From NCBI GenBank assembly GCA_024509875.1, contig JAMPIV010019856.1, positions 310,001 through 374,000 on the forward strand: DNA of 64,000 nucleotides. The letters run 5' to 3'. Position 1 is the first letter of the stretch, and every line of letters starts with the position of its first letter. Both the position numbers and the translations under genes were made by a program. Positions 22,800-33,413 of the stretch are shown one piece after another. The DNA is from Oreohelix idahoensis (lineage: Eukaryota > Mollusca > Gastropoda > Stylommatophora > Oreohelicidae). The notes under the pieces are model-generated. The model worked only from the letters and a program-made list of their open reading frames with translations. It was not told the DNA's origin and did no database searches.

Positions 22800-23077
22800 T
22801 TTTTTTTTTTTTTTTCTTAACCAGCGGCACTTGGGCTTTCAGCCCTTCGGCCCAATGACATGTCATTGCGAGGCTGGGGAACCTGAGGACTTTCCTTCCA
22901 ACCCGGTCAGGAGCTTCGCTCCTTCCCATCCACAGAGGGTTTATCACAGGAGCCGTTCAGGCTATTCAGTCAAATTTCCGGCCGTAAACATTTCTTCAAA
23001 CGCCGACGTCCGGGTTTGAACCATGAACACCTGGTCGCCAGTACAACGCCGAAGCCATTACACCAGCGCGGCTCCCT
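22800..23077 (-). mobile_element. SINE-1 copy with target-site duplication
   Basis: The minus-strand head 'agggagccgcgctggtgtaa' (A-box region) and 'catggttcaaacccggacg' (B box) is followed by a ~200-bp body ending in the poly-A tail seen as T18 at 22,799-22,816. Identical TAAAAAAACATGAT copies at 22,786-22,799 and 23,077-23,090 are the target duplication. It inserted beside the SINE-4 head. Confidence 0.9.
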
Positions 23078-23123
23078 AAAAAAACATGATAACGGATACA
23101 AACAGAATGTTAAAAACATGAAA

Positions 23124-23178
23124 GGGGGGGGGGGGGGGGGGGAGGAGGAGGTTTTGTACGTCCCGAAAGGGGGGGGGA
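23124..23178. repeat. G homopolymer runs
   Basis: Nineteen G in a row (23,124-23,142), then (AGG)3, and a second run of nine to ten G near 23,170. Such runs can form quadruplexes and are prone to sequencing error. Confidence 0.9.
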
Positions 23179-23339
23179 AAAATGTGACAACTCCATGGCC
23201 TTGATACTACGATTGGATTTGCCGAACTGAAGAAAAAGTACGATGGTCCGTTTACCCTCAACATTTCAAAAATTTTCATCGACGGTGAATTATCACACAA
23301 GTACCAAGTACAGGAAGGACAAGGAACATTCGGAACAGA

Positions 23340-23445
23340 TAACTAGAGGCAGTCATGAAGGGCATGAAGGAGTCATGGACAGACCTGGAGCTATTGGCAA
23401 TGGACGAGAAGACATGGCATACGTTTATTGAAGGCCTGTGAGGTG
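23340..23445 (+). mobile_element. LINE-B extreme 3' fragment
   Basis: It translates to MKESWTDLELLAMDEKTWHT then FIEGL and a TGA, matching the last 25 or so residues of LINE-B. The 8-kb purine-rich tract starts directly at its 3' end. Confidence 0.7.
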
Positions 23446-26400
23446 ACAAGTGCTAGAATGAGTTGAAGGGAAGAGGAAGAAGAGGTTTCAGAATGGGAGA
23501 GAATAAAAAGGATAAAAGAGGAGGGAAGAAGAAAAAGAATGAAGAAGAAGGAAGAAAAAGAAGAAGAAGAAGAAGAAGAAGAATAAAAGAAAAAAGAAGG
23601 AGAATAAGAAAGAAGAGAAAGAAGAGGGGAATTAATTGAAGAAAAAAAGAATAAGTAAATAGGAAGACATGTAGAGAGAAATTTCAGATTGGAAGAAGAT
23701 CCATAAATGAACAAAGAAGAAGAAGAAGAGCTTTGAATAGGATAGGAAAGTTTGAAAGTGAAGAAAAAGGATGGGAGAAGTTTGGAAAATAACCTGAAAA
23801 GGAAGTGAAATGTTACATAAGAAGGAAGAAAGTTGAAGATGAGGGTTGAGAAGAAAAGTTTAAAAGGGAAGAAAGTTGAGAAAAGGATGATTGAAAAGAA
23901 TCCACTGAAAGAGATGTAGAAGAAAAAATAAGAAAAACTGAAAAGAATAGAAAGAAGGAAGGAATTTTGGGAGAGAATTCAGAAAAGGTTTGGGGAGTGT
24001 GGAAAGGTTTGAAGCAAGAAAATAAGAAAAAGAAGAAGATTGCAAAGAGAAGAATAAAACAAAGAAGAAATTTGGGATAAAAAGGTTAAAGATACTCAAA
24101 CAAGAGACAGAAGAGAAGCTTTAAGAGAATTAGATAGGGGGGTTTTGGCAAGAAGTTAAGAGGAGAATGGGTTTGTTTAGGGGAAAGGGGGGATTAAGTT
24201 ATTAGATTAGAGAAGGTAGAAGATGAAGTTGTTTTGTACAAAAGAAGAAAATAGGGTTTTAGAGTTGGGGGAAGAAAAGATTGAAGAAAATGAAGTACTT
24301 ATTTGAAGGATTAATTCTGGGTTTAGAAATTAGAAGAAAATACGAAAAAAGTTAAAATAACTGTGGTGCTAAGAAATGCTTCATCAGAGATTGTCAAAAG
24401 ACAAGAAAAAGCTTGGTAAGAGCAAGGAATAAATGTGATTGGAAAAAAGAGTGCAAAGATAAAAAGAAGAATAGCTTTCTAAATAGGAGAAAGAGTACGT
24501 GGAGGGAAAAAAGGGTAGACAAAAAATAGAACAGGAAAGTGGAATGGAAAAGAAAAGGAAAAAGAAGGAGCTTTAAAGATGGTTACTGGGACTTCCGAAA
24601 GAAGTTGTATACGGCTAGAAAATGATGCTTAGAATATTAGAAATGAAAGGGACCAGAAAGAAGCAGTATAAAGTTTTAAATAGCGGGGTTTGTTGGGTAT
24701 AACCGGAGGAAGAAAAAATTTTTGTGCAGGGAAGATGAAATCAGGAAAGAAGAAGAATATTCTTGTTGAGTTTGATTTCTTTAAAAGACATAGCGTTGGG
24801 TTTATTTAGATTAGACATGTGCCTAAAATAGAATAGGTTATCGCAGAAGACAAGAAGTGTGCTCCCACGGGGGGGGATTGGATAAGACTTTAAAAAAGTA
24901 ACAGTTGGTACAATTTTGGTCAACAGGCTTTGTGGGAAGATGCGGGTCCTAAAATGATAGAAGCTAAAACGAGTGTTGAGGAGAATTAGGAGTTATCCTT
25001 ATCAGGAAACTCCTTACCCTTACCTCTAACTATGCTCTGTCGGCTAAAAGAAACCCAATGCTTTGATTCACCACAGATGAAGAAGATCCCTGGAAATCGA
25101 AGATTTTTGGAAGTCACGTGGTGGTAACTTTTTGTCACTTTTCAAAATGTTTAGGGAATAAATTAAAAGAAGAAAAGTAAAAAAGTAGTGGTTTAATTGG
25201 TGAAAAAGACAAGAAGATACTTATTCCTTATAAAGAGAAAAAAGTAAAAGAAACTGAATTTGGGACCTGAAAAATGGAAACAATAATGAAATGGACGAGA
25301 AATGAGGAAGGTGTTGTGATGAAGTACTAACATGAAGAATTCGAAGAAGTAACACTGTTGTATTGAGCTCTGAACATAAGAACAGTTTTGGCGTTTTGAA
25401 CCTAGCCGTTGCTAAAATAAAGTCTTTGAGCACTTTGATACTGGAGAAATTTTAAAACATATGAAAAAAGAAAAAAATTTGTTGAAAAGAAGAAATGATA
25501 AGGGATAATAAAGGAAAAAAGGCTAGAAAGGAAATCAGAATGCAAGGAAAGTATCACATTAGAAAGTTGGTGTAAAAGTAAATAAAGATAAAGGAATGTT
25601 TCGTTTTCTGTGTAAGGAAGAAGATTTGATTTGGGAGAATATGATTGGTTTGAGAAATATTTATTTTAGGTTTCTTCGAGGAAAGTAAAGAGCTTGAAAG
25701 GGAGACGAAAGGGAGGCCAGAGATGATAGGTAGGTACTAATTTTTTCTAGCAATCCAGTGGAGAAAAAGGCTATTTTTTGGTTATTTGAAACAAAATGAA
25801 AAAATTCGGAATAAAAAAAAAGAGGGGGAAAAGAAAGAGGAAGAAGGAAAAGAAGTCCTTTTTAGTAAAGATAGAAGAGAAGAAGGTGAAAGGAAGGAAG
25901 AAGAGGATTTGAAGAAGAAGATAATGGATAAGGGAATGAAATAAAAATGTTGATGAGAGGAATAAATGGGGGTTGCAAAGAAATAAAAAAGAAGATAGAG
26001 AGTTAAAAAGACTGGAGGTAGAATAAAAAATCTTAGAAGATAAGAAAATGAAGAAAGAATTGTAAAGGAAATGAAAGTATGATTGAAGAAAAGTTTTGTA
26101 TGGGTGAAAATTGTTTTGGAGAAAAGAGGGGGGTTAAAAATTGCTGGTTTGATAAGGGATTTTTTGTTTGAAAGTTTTGTTTTTTGGCTTCTTGAAGAAA
26201 ATTAGGTAAAAGGGGAAAAAATGGAGTAAGCTTGGAAGAAGATGAAAGCCGAAGGGGATTTGAGTTACCGATAGAAAAGAAGAATTTGCAGGATTAGGAT
26301 AGAAAGACAGAAGGAATGGAAGAAGGAAAAAGGATGAAGAAAAAAAGAAAAAACAGAAGAAAGCAGATCTTGTATGGAAAAGAAGGAAGATGTTGAGGAA

Positions 26401-29400
26401 GGATGATTTCTTTAGAGTTTGATTAGATGTAAGAAAAGTGCTGAGGGGAAAGAAAGGGGAAAGAGATTGAAGTTTTTATTAGAGAAGAAAAAGACTTCTC
26501 TGTGTAGAAGGAGGTATATTAGGTTGAAAAAATTGAAAGAAGTTGTATGGCCAGAAGAAGGGTAAGAAGATGAAAAGAAGAAGTGGGGGGAAAAAAAAAG
26601 AAGAAGGGGTAAGAAAAGATGGAGAATAAGGTGTCTTTGAGATAAGCCCAAAGAATCTCCAAAGGAGGTATAACATAAATCATTGGAAACAAAAGAAGGA
26701 AAAAGAAGAAGGGGCAATTGAATTTTTACCCTAAATTGCCAATGAATATAAGAATAAATAATGAAAAAGAAAATAAGAAGAAAAGAAGATGGGTGAAAAC
26801 CAACTGGATGATAGATATGAAGATGAAAGAAACATAGAGACAGTTGGGTAAGACTAAGAAAAGTGGATGAATGCTATAAAGACTTATGGAAGAAGAAGGA
26901 ACAAAGAAAAAAGAAGACAGAAGTTAGAATATTGATTTTTTTAGACTGTGGGTGTAGATTAAAGGTTGGCCAACATTAGACAGTTGAAATCATTGGGATG
27001 GCCTTGAAGGAGAAGAAACTCAGGAAGTAGTCTGGGAGAGAAGATGGGAGGTCAAGGGAAGAAGAAACAGTGGAAGAAAGAAGAGAGAAAAGAGAAGAAA
27101 AGAAAGAAAAGAAGAAAGACTTGGGATTTGGAAGAACTAGAAGAAAGTGAAGAAGTTGCCAATTGGGAAGAAAAGAAACTGAAGTATAAATAAAGAATCT
27201 ATTTTAAGAAGAAGAAGAAACGGAAGTTAGATAGCAATGAAGAGGGATAAAAAGCCGTCAATAAAGAAATTTAGAAGAACTTCTCTTTGCCAATAAAGGA
27301 GGTAAATGGAAGAACCCAAGAGGCCAAGAAAAGAAGAAGAAATAGGAACAAAAAAGAAAGAAGAAAAAAGGGGGAGTGCTAAGTAGAAGAAGTGAGAAGG
27401 AAAAAGTAAAGAAAAATGGAAAAGAAAGGAAGAAAAAAAGAAGAAAGGAAGAAGAAGAAGAAGGGAAGAAGAAAAAAGGAGACCCAAGAAGAAGAAGGAG
27501 ATAGAGGAGAAAGGAAAACAGTTTTTAGACAAGAAGATTCGAGAAGAAAAGAGAGAGTAAAGAGAAGGAAATTAGCTGATTTTTCGAAAAAAAGGAGTCG
27601 GTAAGAAGAAGAAAATAGGGTTGGAAGGCAAGATAGAATGGGTGAAAATCTGAGCTTTTTTTTTTGGACCAGAAAAGAAGGACAGAAGGAGAATCCAAGA
27701 AGAAAGAATAGTAGATTAAGAATATGGTAAGCCATTTAGATGAAGAACGTAGAAAAGGGGAAGAACAAACACAGAACAATAAAGAGGGATAAGAAAGAGA
27801 ATGACCTGGACAAGTGAAGAAGAAAATAGTGAGTATGAAAAACCAAAAAGAAGAAAATGTAAAATGAGAGGATAATAGGGAAAGGTTGTTCTGGATTCTT
27901 CCTGGTTAGAATTCCTAATATTAGTAAGAGAGGAGTTATAGGGGGAATTGGGGAAGAAGTGAAGAGAGAAGTGATAGAAAAGAGGAAGGAAAAAAGGGGG
28001 AAAGCAAGTTATGGACAGAGAGGAAAAAAGACTGAAGGGGGTGGGAAAAGAAGATTAGAAGAAGAAGAAAAAGGGCGGGGGAAAGTTGGGCGGGGGAAAG
28101 AAGAAGAAGGTGAAGAAATTTGAAAAGAAATGAAGAAGAAGAAGAAGAAGAAGAAGAAGAAGAAGAAGATAAAAAAAAGAAGAACATAAGAAGAAGAAGA
28201 TAAGAAAGAAAATTAAGAAGAAAAGAAGAAGATTAAAAGAAGAAAAGAAGAAGTTGTAAAGAAGAAGAAGGGTCTGAAAGAAGAAGAAAAGAAGAAGAAG
28301 AAAAGATGAAAGAAAAAAGAAAAGAAGAAGAGAAGAAGAAGAAGAAAGAAGAAGAAAGAAGAAGAATCTTCTCAAGAAGAAGAAGAAGAAGAAGAAGAAG
28401 GGGGAAGAAAGAAGAAAAAAGAGTGAAGAAGGGAAGAAGAAGAAAAAGAAAGGAGGGAAGAAGAAGTAAAAGAAGAAAAAAGAAAAAAAGGAAAAAAAGA
28501 TGGAAGAAGAAGAAGAAGAAAAGAGAAGAAGAGGAGAAGAAGAAGAGGGGGAAGGAAGAAGAAAAAAAAGAAGAAAAAAAGACTTTTTTAGGAAGAAAGG
28601 AGAAAAGAAGAAAAAAGAAGAAGAAGCGGAGAAAGGAAAGAAAGAAGGAAAAGAAGAAGAAGAAAAGAAGAAGAAGAAGAAAAGAAGGAAGAAGGAGAAG
28701 AAGAAGAAGAAAAGAAGAAGAAGAAGGAAGAGAAGAAGAAGAAAAAAGATTTTTAGATAAGAAGAGATAAGAAAAAGAAGAAAAAAAGAAGAAGAAGGAA
28801 TAGGAAGAGAAAGGAAAAAGAAGAAAAGAAGATAGAAAGAGGGAAGAAGAAGAAGAAAAAGAAGAAGAAGAAAGAAGAAGAAGAAGAAGGAAGAAGAAGA
28901 AAGGAATGTTGGCAAAGAAGAAGAGAAGGAAGAAAAAAATAGAAGGGGGAAGAAGAATAAGAAAGAAATAAGAAGAAGAAGGGAAAAAGAAAAGAAGAAA
29001 AGAAGGAGAGAAGAAAAAGAAAAGGTAAAAAGAAGAAGAAGAAAAGAAGAAAAGAAGAAAAGAAGAAGAAGAAAAGAAGAAAGAAAGAAAGAAGAAGAAA
29101 AAAAGAAGAAAAGAAGAAAAGAAGAAGAAAAAGAAGGGGAAGAAGAGGGAAAAGAAGAAAAAGAAGAAGAAGAAAAAAGAAGGAGAAAAGAAGAAAGGGA
29201 AGGGAGAAAGAAGGAAAGAAAAAAGAAGAAAAGAAGATTGAAAAAAAAGAAGAATTAAAGAAGAAAAAGAAGAGAAGAAGAAAAAGAGGGAAAGAAGAAA
29301 CAAAATTGTGTGGTGAAGTCGAAGCGAGAGAAAAGAAGAAGAAGAAAAAGAACTGGGAAGAAAAGATGAAGAAAAAAAGAAAAAAGGGGAAGAAGAAAGA

Positions 29401-31785
29401 AAATTTCAAAAAAAGAAAGAAGAAGAAGAAGAAGAAGATCATGAGAAAAGGTATGAAGAAAAAGAAAGAAGAGAAGAAGAAGAAGAAGAAGAAGAAGAGA
29501 AGTTAAAAAGTGGAGAAAAGAAGAAAAGAAAGAAGAAGTGAAAGAAAAGAAAAAAAAAGAAAGAAGAAAAGAAGAAGAAGAAGTGGGTGAAAAGAAGAAG
29601 TAAAAAGAAAAGATAAGGAAGAAAAGGAAAAGAAAAAGAAGAAAATGAAGAAAGAAGAAAGAAGGAGGGGAAGAAGAAAAAGAAAGTATTTAAAGAAGAA
29701 GAAGAAGAAGAAGAAGAAGTAAAGAAGTATAATAGAAGAAAAAAAGCTTTTAAGGAAGAGAAGAAGAAAAATATGGAAGAAAGAAGAAAAAAAAATTTTT
29801 TAGAAGAGACTAGGAATAAAAAGAAGAAGAAGGAAAATTTAAAAAGTGGAAGAAGAAAGAAGAAGAAGGAACTTAGAAAAGTGATTAAGGAAGACGAAAG
29901 AAGAAGAAAGAAGAAAGAAGAAGAATGGTTTTTTTGAAGAAGGATGTTCAGAAGAAGAAGAAGAAAAAGAAGAAGTTGAATGAAGTAGAAGAAGAAAAAG
30001 AAGAAGGTGTGTAAGATTGATTTTTTAGGGAAGAAAAAAAAAGTTTTGAAAAGAAAGAAGCCTTTTTTTGTTGAAAAGAAGAAAGAACGGGGAAGAAGAG
30101 AAGGGAAGAATGAAAAGGAAGAGAAGAAAAAAAAGTGAAGAAAAGAAGGAGAAGAAGGTAAGAAGAAGAAAAAGAGAAGAAGGTAAGAGAAGAAGAATAA
30201 GAAGATGAGAAGAAAAGCCAAAAGAAGACCGAAAAGAAGAAAAGATAAAAAGGAAAGAAGAAGAAAGCCGAATTTTAAAAAGTAAGAATGAAATGAGAAA
30301 GAAGAAGGAGAAGGGGAAGAAGAAGAAGAAGGAAAAAAAGAAGAAGAGGAAGAAGAAATGGAAGTAATTGTAAAAGGGGGTAGAAGAAAGTGTTTTTGAA
30401 GAAAAGGTGACAGAAGAAGTTTGGAAATAGCGGGAAGATTGGGAGTTTTTTGGAGGAATATGTTAAGTAAGAAGCAGTTTAAGAAGAAGATGAGAGTTGG
30501 TTAGTAGGAAGAAGAAAGATTGAAGAGGAAAGAAGAATGATTAAAAGAAGTTTTTTTTAATGAAGGGAAGAAGAAGGTGGTGAAGAGGAAAAAGAAGAAG
30601 AAGAAAAAAAAGAAGAATAAAAAGTTGTGTTTGTTGAAGACTTTCCCTTTGAAGAAGTTTGAAGAAGAGAAAAGAGTTAAAGAAATAAAAAAAAGTTTGA
30701 AATGTTGACTTTAGAAGAAGGAAAAGGGAAGGTTAAAAAGAAGAAGAATAAGAGAAAAGATGTGTGAAGAAAAGAAGAATATAAGAAGGAAAGAAGAAGG
30801 GATTAATGGCGGAAGAAAAGAAGGAAGAAAAAGAAGAATTAAACAAGAAGAATGGGTTGGGAAAGAAAAAGAAGATAAGTTTTTTTTTATTTAGAAAAAG
30901 AGGAAGAGAGAAGAAAAGAAAAAAAAGGAATGAAAGAAGAAAAGAAGTAAAAGAAGATTGAAGGAAAATTTAAGAAAGGAAGAGAAGAAGAAGAAAAGTT
31001 TGGGAAGGAAGATGGAGTTTTTGATAAAAAGAGAAGGAAAGGTGAAGAAGAAAGGAAGAAAGAATTCGCTGATTTTTGAAGAAGGTGATAAGGGGAAGAA
31101 AAGAAGTGAGGGGGGAAGAAGAAGTAGAAAAGAAGAAGAAGGTGGGAAAGAGGGAAGAAAAAAAAGAAGAAGATAGAGACAAAAGGGGAAGAGAAGAAGA
31201 AGAGGGAAAGAAGAAGAAGAAGAAAAATAAAAGAAGAAGAAGAAGGGAAAAGACGGAGTTCCAGTATGGTTTGTTAAGGGAGAGGGAGGTCTACTTTAGA
31301 AGAAAGTTGAAAGAAGAAGAAAAGAAGCCTTGGAAGAAAAATTTTTTCCAAGTTTCGTCGTTTAAGAAAAAAAGAAGAAGAAGGTTTTAGAGAAGAAGAA
31401 GAAAAGAAGGAAGAAGGAATTTGAATATAGTGGTTGAAGAAGAAAAGAAAAAGATGAAGAAAAAAAGATTGGAAAACTTCCTTTTTTTGAGAAGAAGAAG
31501 AAGAAGAAGAAGAAGAAGAAGAAGGGGAAGAGATTAGATGAGAAAGGAAAAGGTGAAGAAGGAAGGGGAAGAAGGAACTGGGTGTTGGGAATAGAAAAAG
31601 AAGGTTTTGAGAAGGGAGAGGGCAGGAAGAAAAAGAAAAGGGGAAAGAAAAAAGAAGAAAAAAAAGAGAAAAGGAAAGAAGAAGAAGAAAAAGGAGAAGT
31701 TAGCCTTGAGAAGTTAGAAAGAGAAACCCTGTTAGAAAAGAATGAGGGATGTTTGTGGAAGAAGAAGAAGAAGAAGTTAGAGGAA
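23446..31785. repeat. Giant purine-rich (GAA-like) tract, ~8.3 kb
   Basis: The plus strand is overwhelmingly A and G, with T as a minor base and C nearly absent. The centre (about 28,100-29,700) is nearly pure GAA/GAAA/GAAAA, while the flanks (23.5-27.7 kb and 29.7-31.8 kb) are the same pattern with many T substitutions. I see no transposon, RNA gene or domain in it. Open frames up to 356 codons on the minus strand are S/F/L homopolymers from TTC/TTT. The unevenness may partly reflect noisy long reads. Confidence 0.9.
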
Positions 31786-31936
31786 CATAGTCAACAAGCC
31801 CAGGCCCATATTTCTGGTTGTGGGGGATGCCCTTTTTTTGATTTTTTTGCTGGCGTTCAGGGTTCCCGATGAACCTAAAAAGATTTTGAGTCCGATTTTC
31901 TTTTAGCGGTATTGGCAGTACATGTGCGGGATAACA
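31786..31936. other. Return to mixed sequence; no feature
   Basis: Right flank of the purine tract, unique, ending at the MITE. Confidence 0.4.
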
Positions 31937-32322
31937 CACAGGGAGTTCCACGAAAAAAGCGGTCCGTGACGTCAGGAATGAGGCAGTGACGTGGTAGAAT
32001 GGGAAGTAGCTGAGAATGGCTCTGTTGTCCTAGCGATATGAGTAGGGGGTTTGATGGAAAATTCTCAACAATAGCTATCCTTTCTTGCAGTGAAAACGGC
32101 ATTATGATAGACAGTTTATTTAAACACACACGATGGTTTTCAAATACTCACGGTCCAATCATGGAAAATGATTTAGGTCAATCTAGTACTACTTAGAACC
32201 TTTTTTTATAACTTGTGTTGGAGGTATTTTTGGTATTTGCATAAAGGATTATTGAAAAATGCTGAAAAATCTGGCTACTTTCACTTTGTGAATGGGGCCG
32301 CTTTTTCGTGGAACACCCTGTA
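31937..32322. mobile_element. MITE with ~24-bp terminal inverted repeats
   Basis: Left end CAGGGAGTTCCACGAAAAAA followed by GCGG (from 31,939) and right end CCGCTTTTTCGTGGAACACC followed by CTG (to 32,320) are inverted copies with one mismatch and one extra A. The right end is followed by TA. An ACAGGGTGTTCC-type end next to TA suggests a Tc1/mariner-type element. There is no coding capacity in the ~380 bp. Confidence 0.75.
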
Positions 32323-32465
32323 TAAAAGAATCACTGTCTGGTTAATGACATAGCAAATAAAACAACATAGAGAAACCAGAAATAACCAAAAGAAACATTA
32401 TTAAGTGAAATGCTAGAGGGCTTACTTCCAGCTATCACCAACAAAACCCTATGTCAGCTGGAGCT

Positions 32466-32961
32466 AAGGTTTGGTTTGGTTTGGTTTTAAGGACTACCTT
32501 CATGGCACAGATACAACTCCATCAGTGCTCCGATCTCCTCCCTTAGATCACACAAGGAGGATCTCAGCACAGTGTAAGAACTCCGTAGGACCATCGAGAA
32601 TCGCAATGTATGTATACAGGAATCACACATTCTGTAAATATTTGTGTGGTGGGTAGGTTTCTTATTTTTAAATGTTGCCATGGCAGCGGCCTTATTGCCT
32701 ACTCTCGACGATTTCCAATTGCCGTGGGGTTTTTAACGTGCACAACTTGCACACAGGACCTCCTATTTTTTCGCCCTTGTCTGAGAAGGTTAGGCATCCG
32801 ATCTCACTACCCAGGAGACGGGCGGGGGGGGGGGTATGACATCATTAGGACCACTGGTTCTGGAGAAAAAATTCCATAAATTATATTTCTTCTACTGGGA
32901 ATTGAACCCGGTACCTTTAGAATTGGAGGCGGACGCCATACATCTTAGCTACCTCGACTCC
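32466..32961 (-). mobile_element. SINE-2, full-length reference copy
   Basis: Reverse complement begins 'aggagtcgaggtagctaaga' and reaches 'ggtaccgggttcaattccca' (B box). It passes through 'ccagtggtcctaatgatgtc', 'gtgcaagttgtgcacg', 'ccatggcaac' and a single 'gtgattcctgtatacatac' unit, and ends 'gtagtccttaaaacc'. About 495 bp; it serves as the guide for the broken copies at 5.9, 14.3, 43.4-45.2 and 52.3 kb. Confidence 0.88.
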
Positions 32962-33413
32962 TAGCTGGAGCTAAGGAAGACGTTACAATTAGTAGACACG
33001 AGAGATAAACACAAACTGAGTCTAGCGTTCAAAATTGAATTCAAAATTCACACAATATACCCCAATTATAACCGAAATGGTCCACCTCTGGTAGAAAAGC
33101 GTATCCAAGCTCCATAAATATGTTGTTTTTTTTTTTAAATCCGTAGAATACCCATAAGCGATTCCTTGATATATTAACTACACGTGTGGCTACCAGGGGT
33201 CTCTGGGGAGACAAAGACAGAATATTAGTACTGCAGCCTCAGGCATGACGTTATATGCGAATAATATTCGGTTGTTCATGAGGCTGTCAACCTCATCATA
33301 GAAAACAAAGAGTTACAGAAAACGCTGCTGTAAGATGACGTCAATGTTCTATGCAGGTTTCCTGCAAGTGATCAGCTGTAGTAAGGATTTCGTGCTTCAC
33401 TGGGAGCGAGAAT
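32962..33413. other. No recognised feature
   Basis: Unique sequence before the G/T-rich tract. Confidence 0.4.

Noticed and set aside
28055..29442. Minus-strand open frames of 229-356 codons in the purine tract, and similar frames at 19,980-20,853.
   Set aside because: They are S/F/L homopolymer strings forced by TTC/TTT composition, open in several frames at once, without domains.
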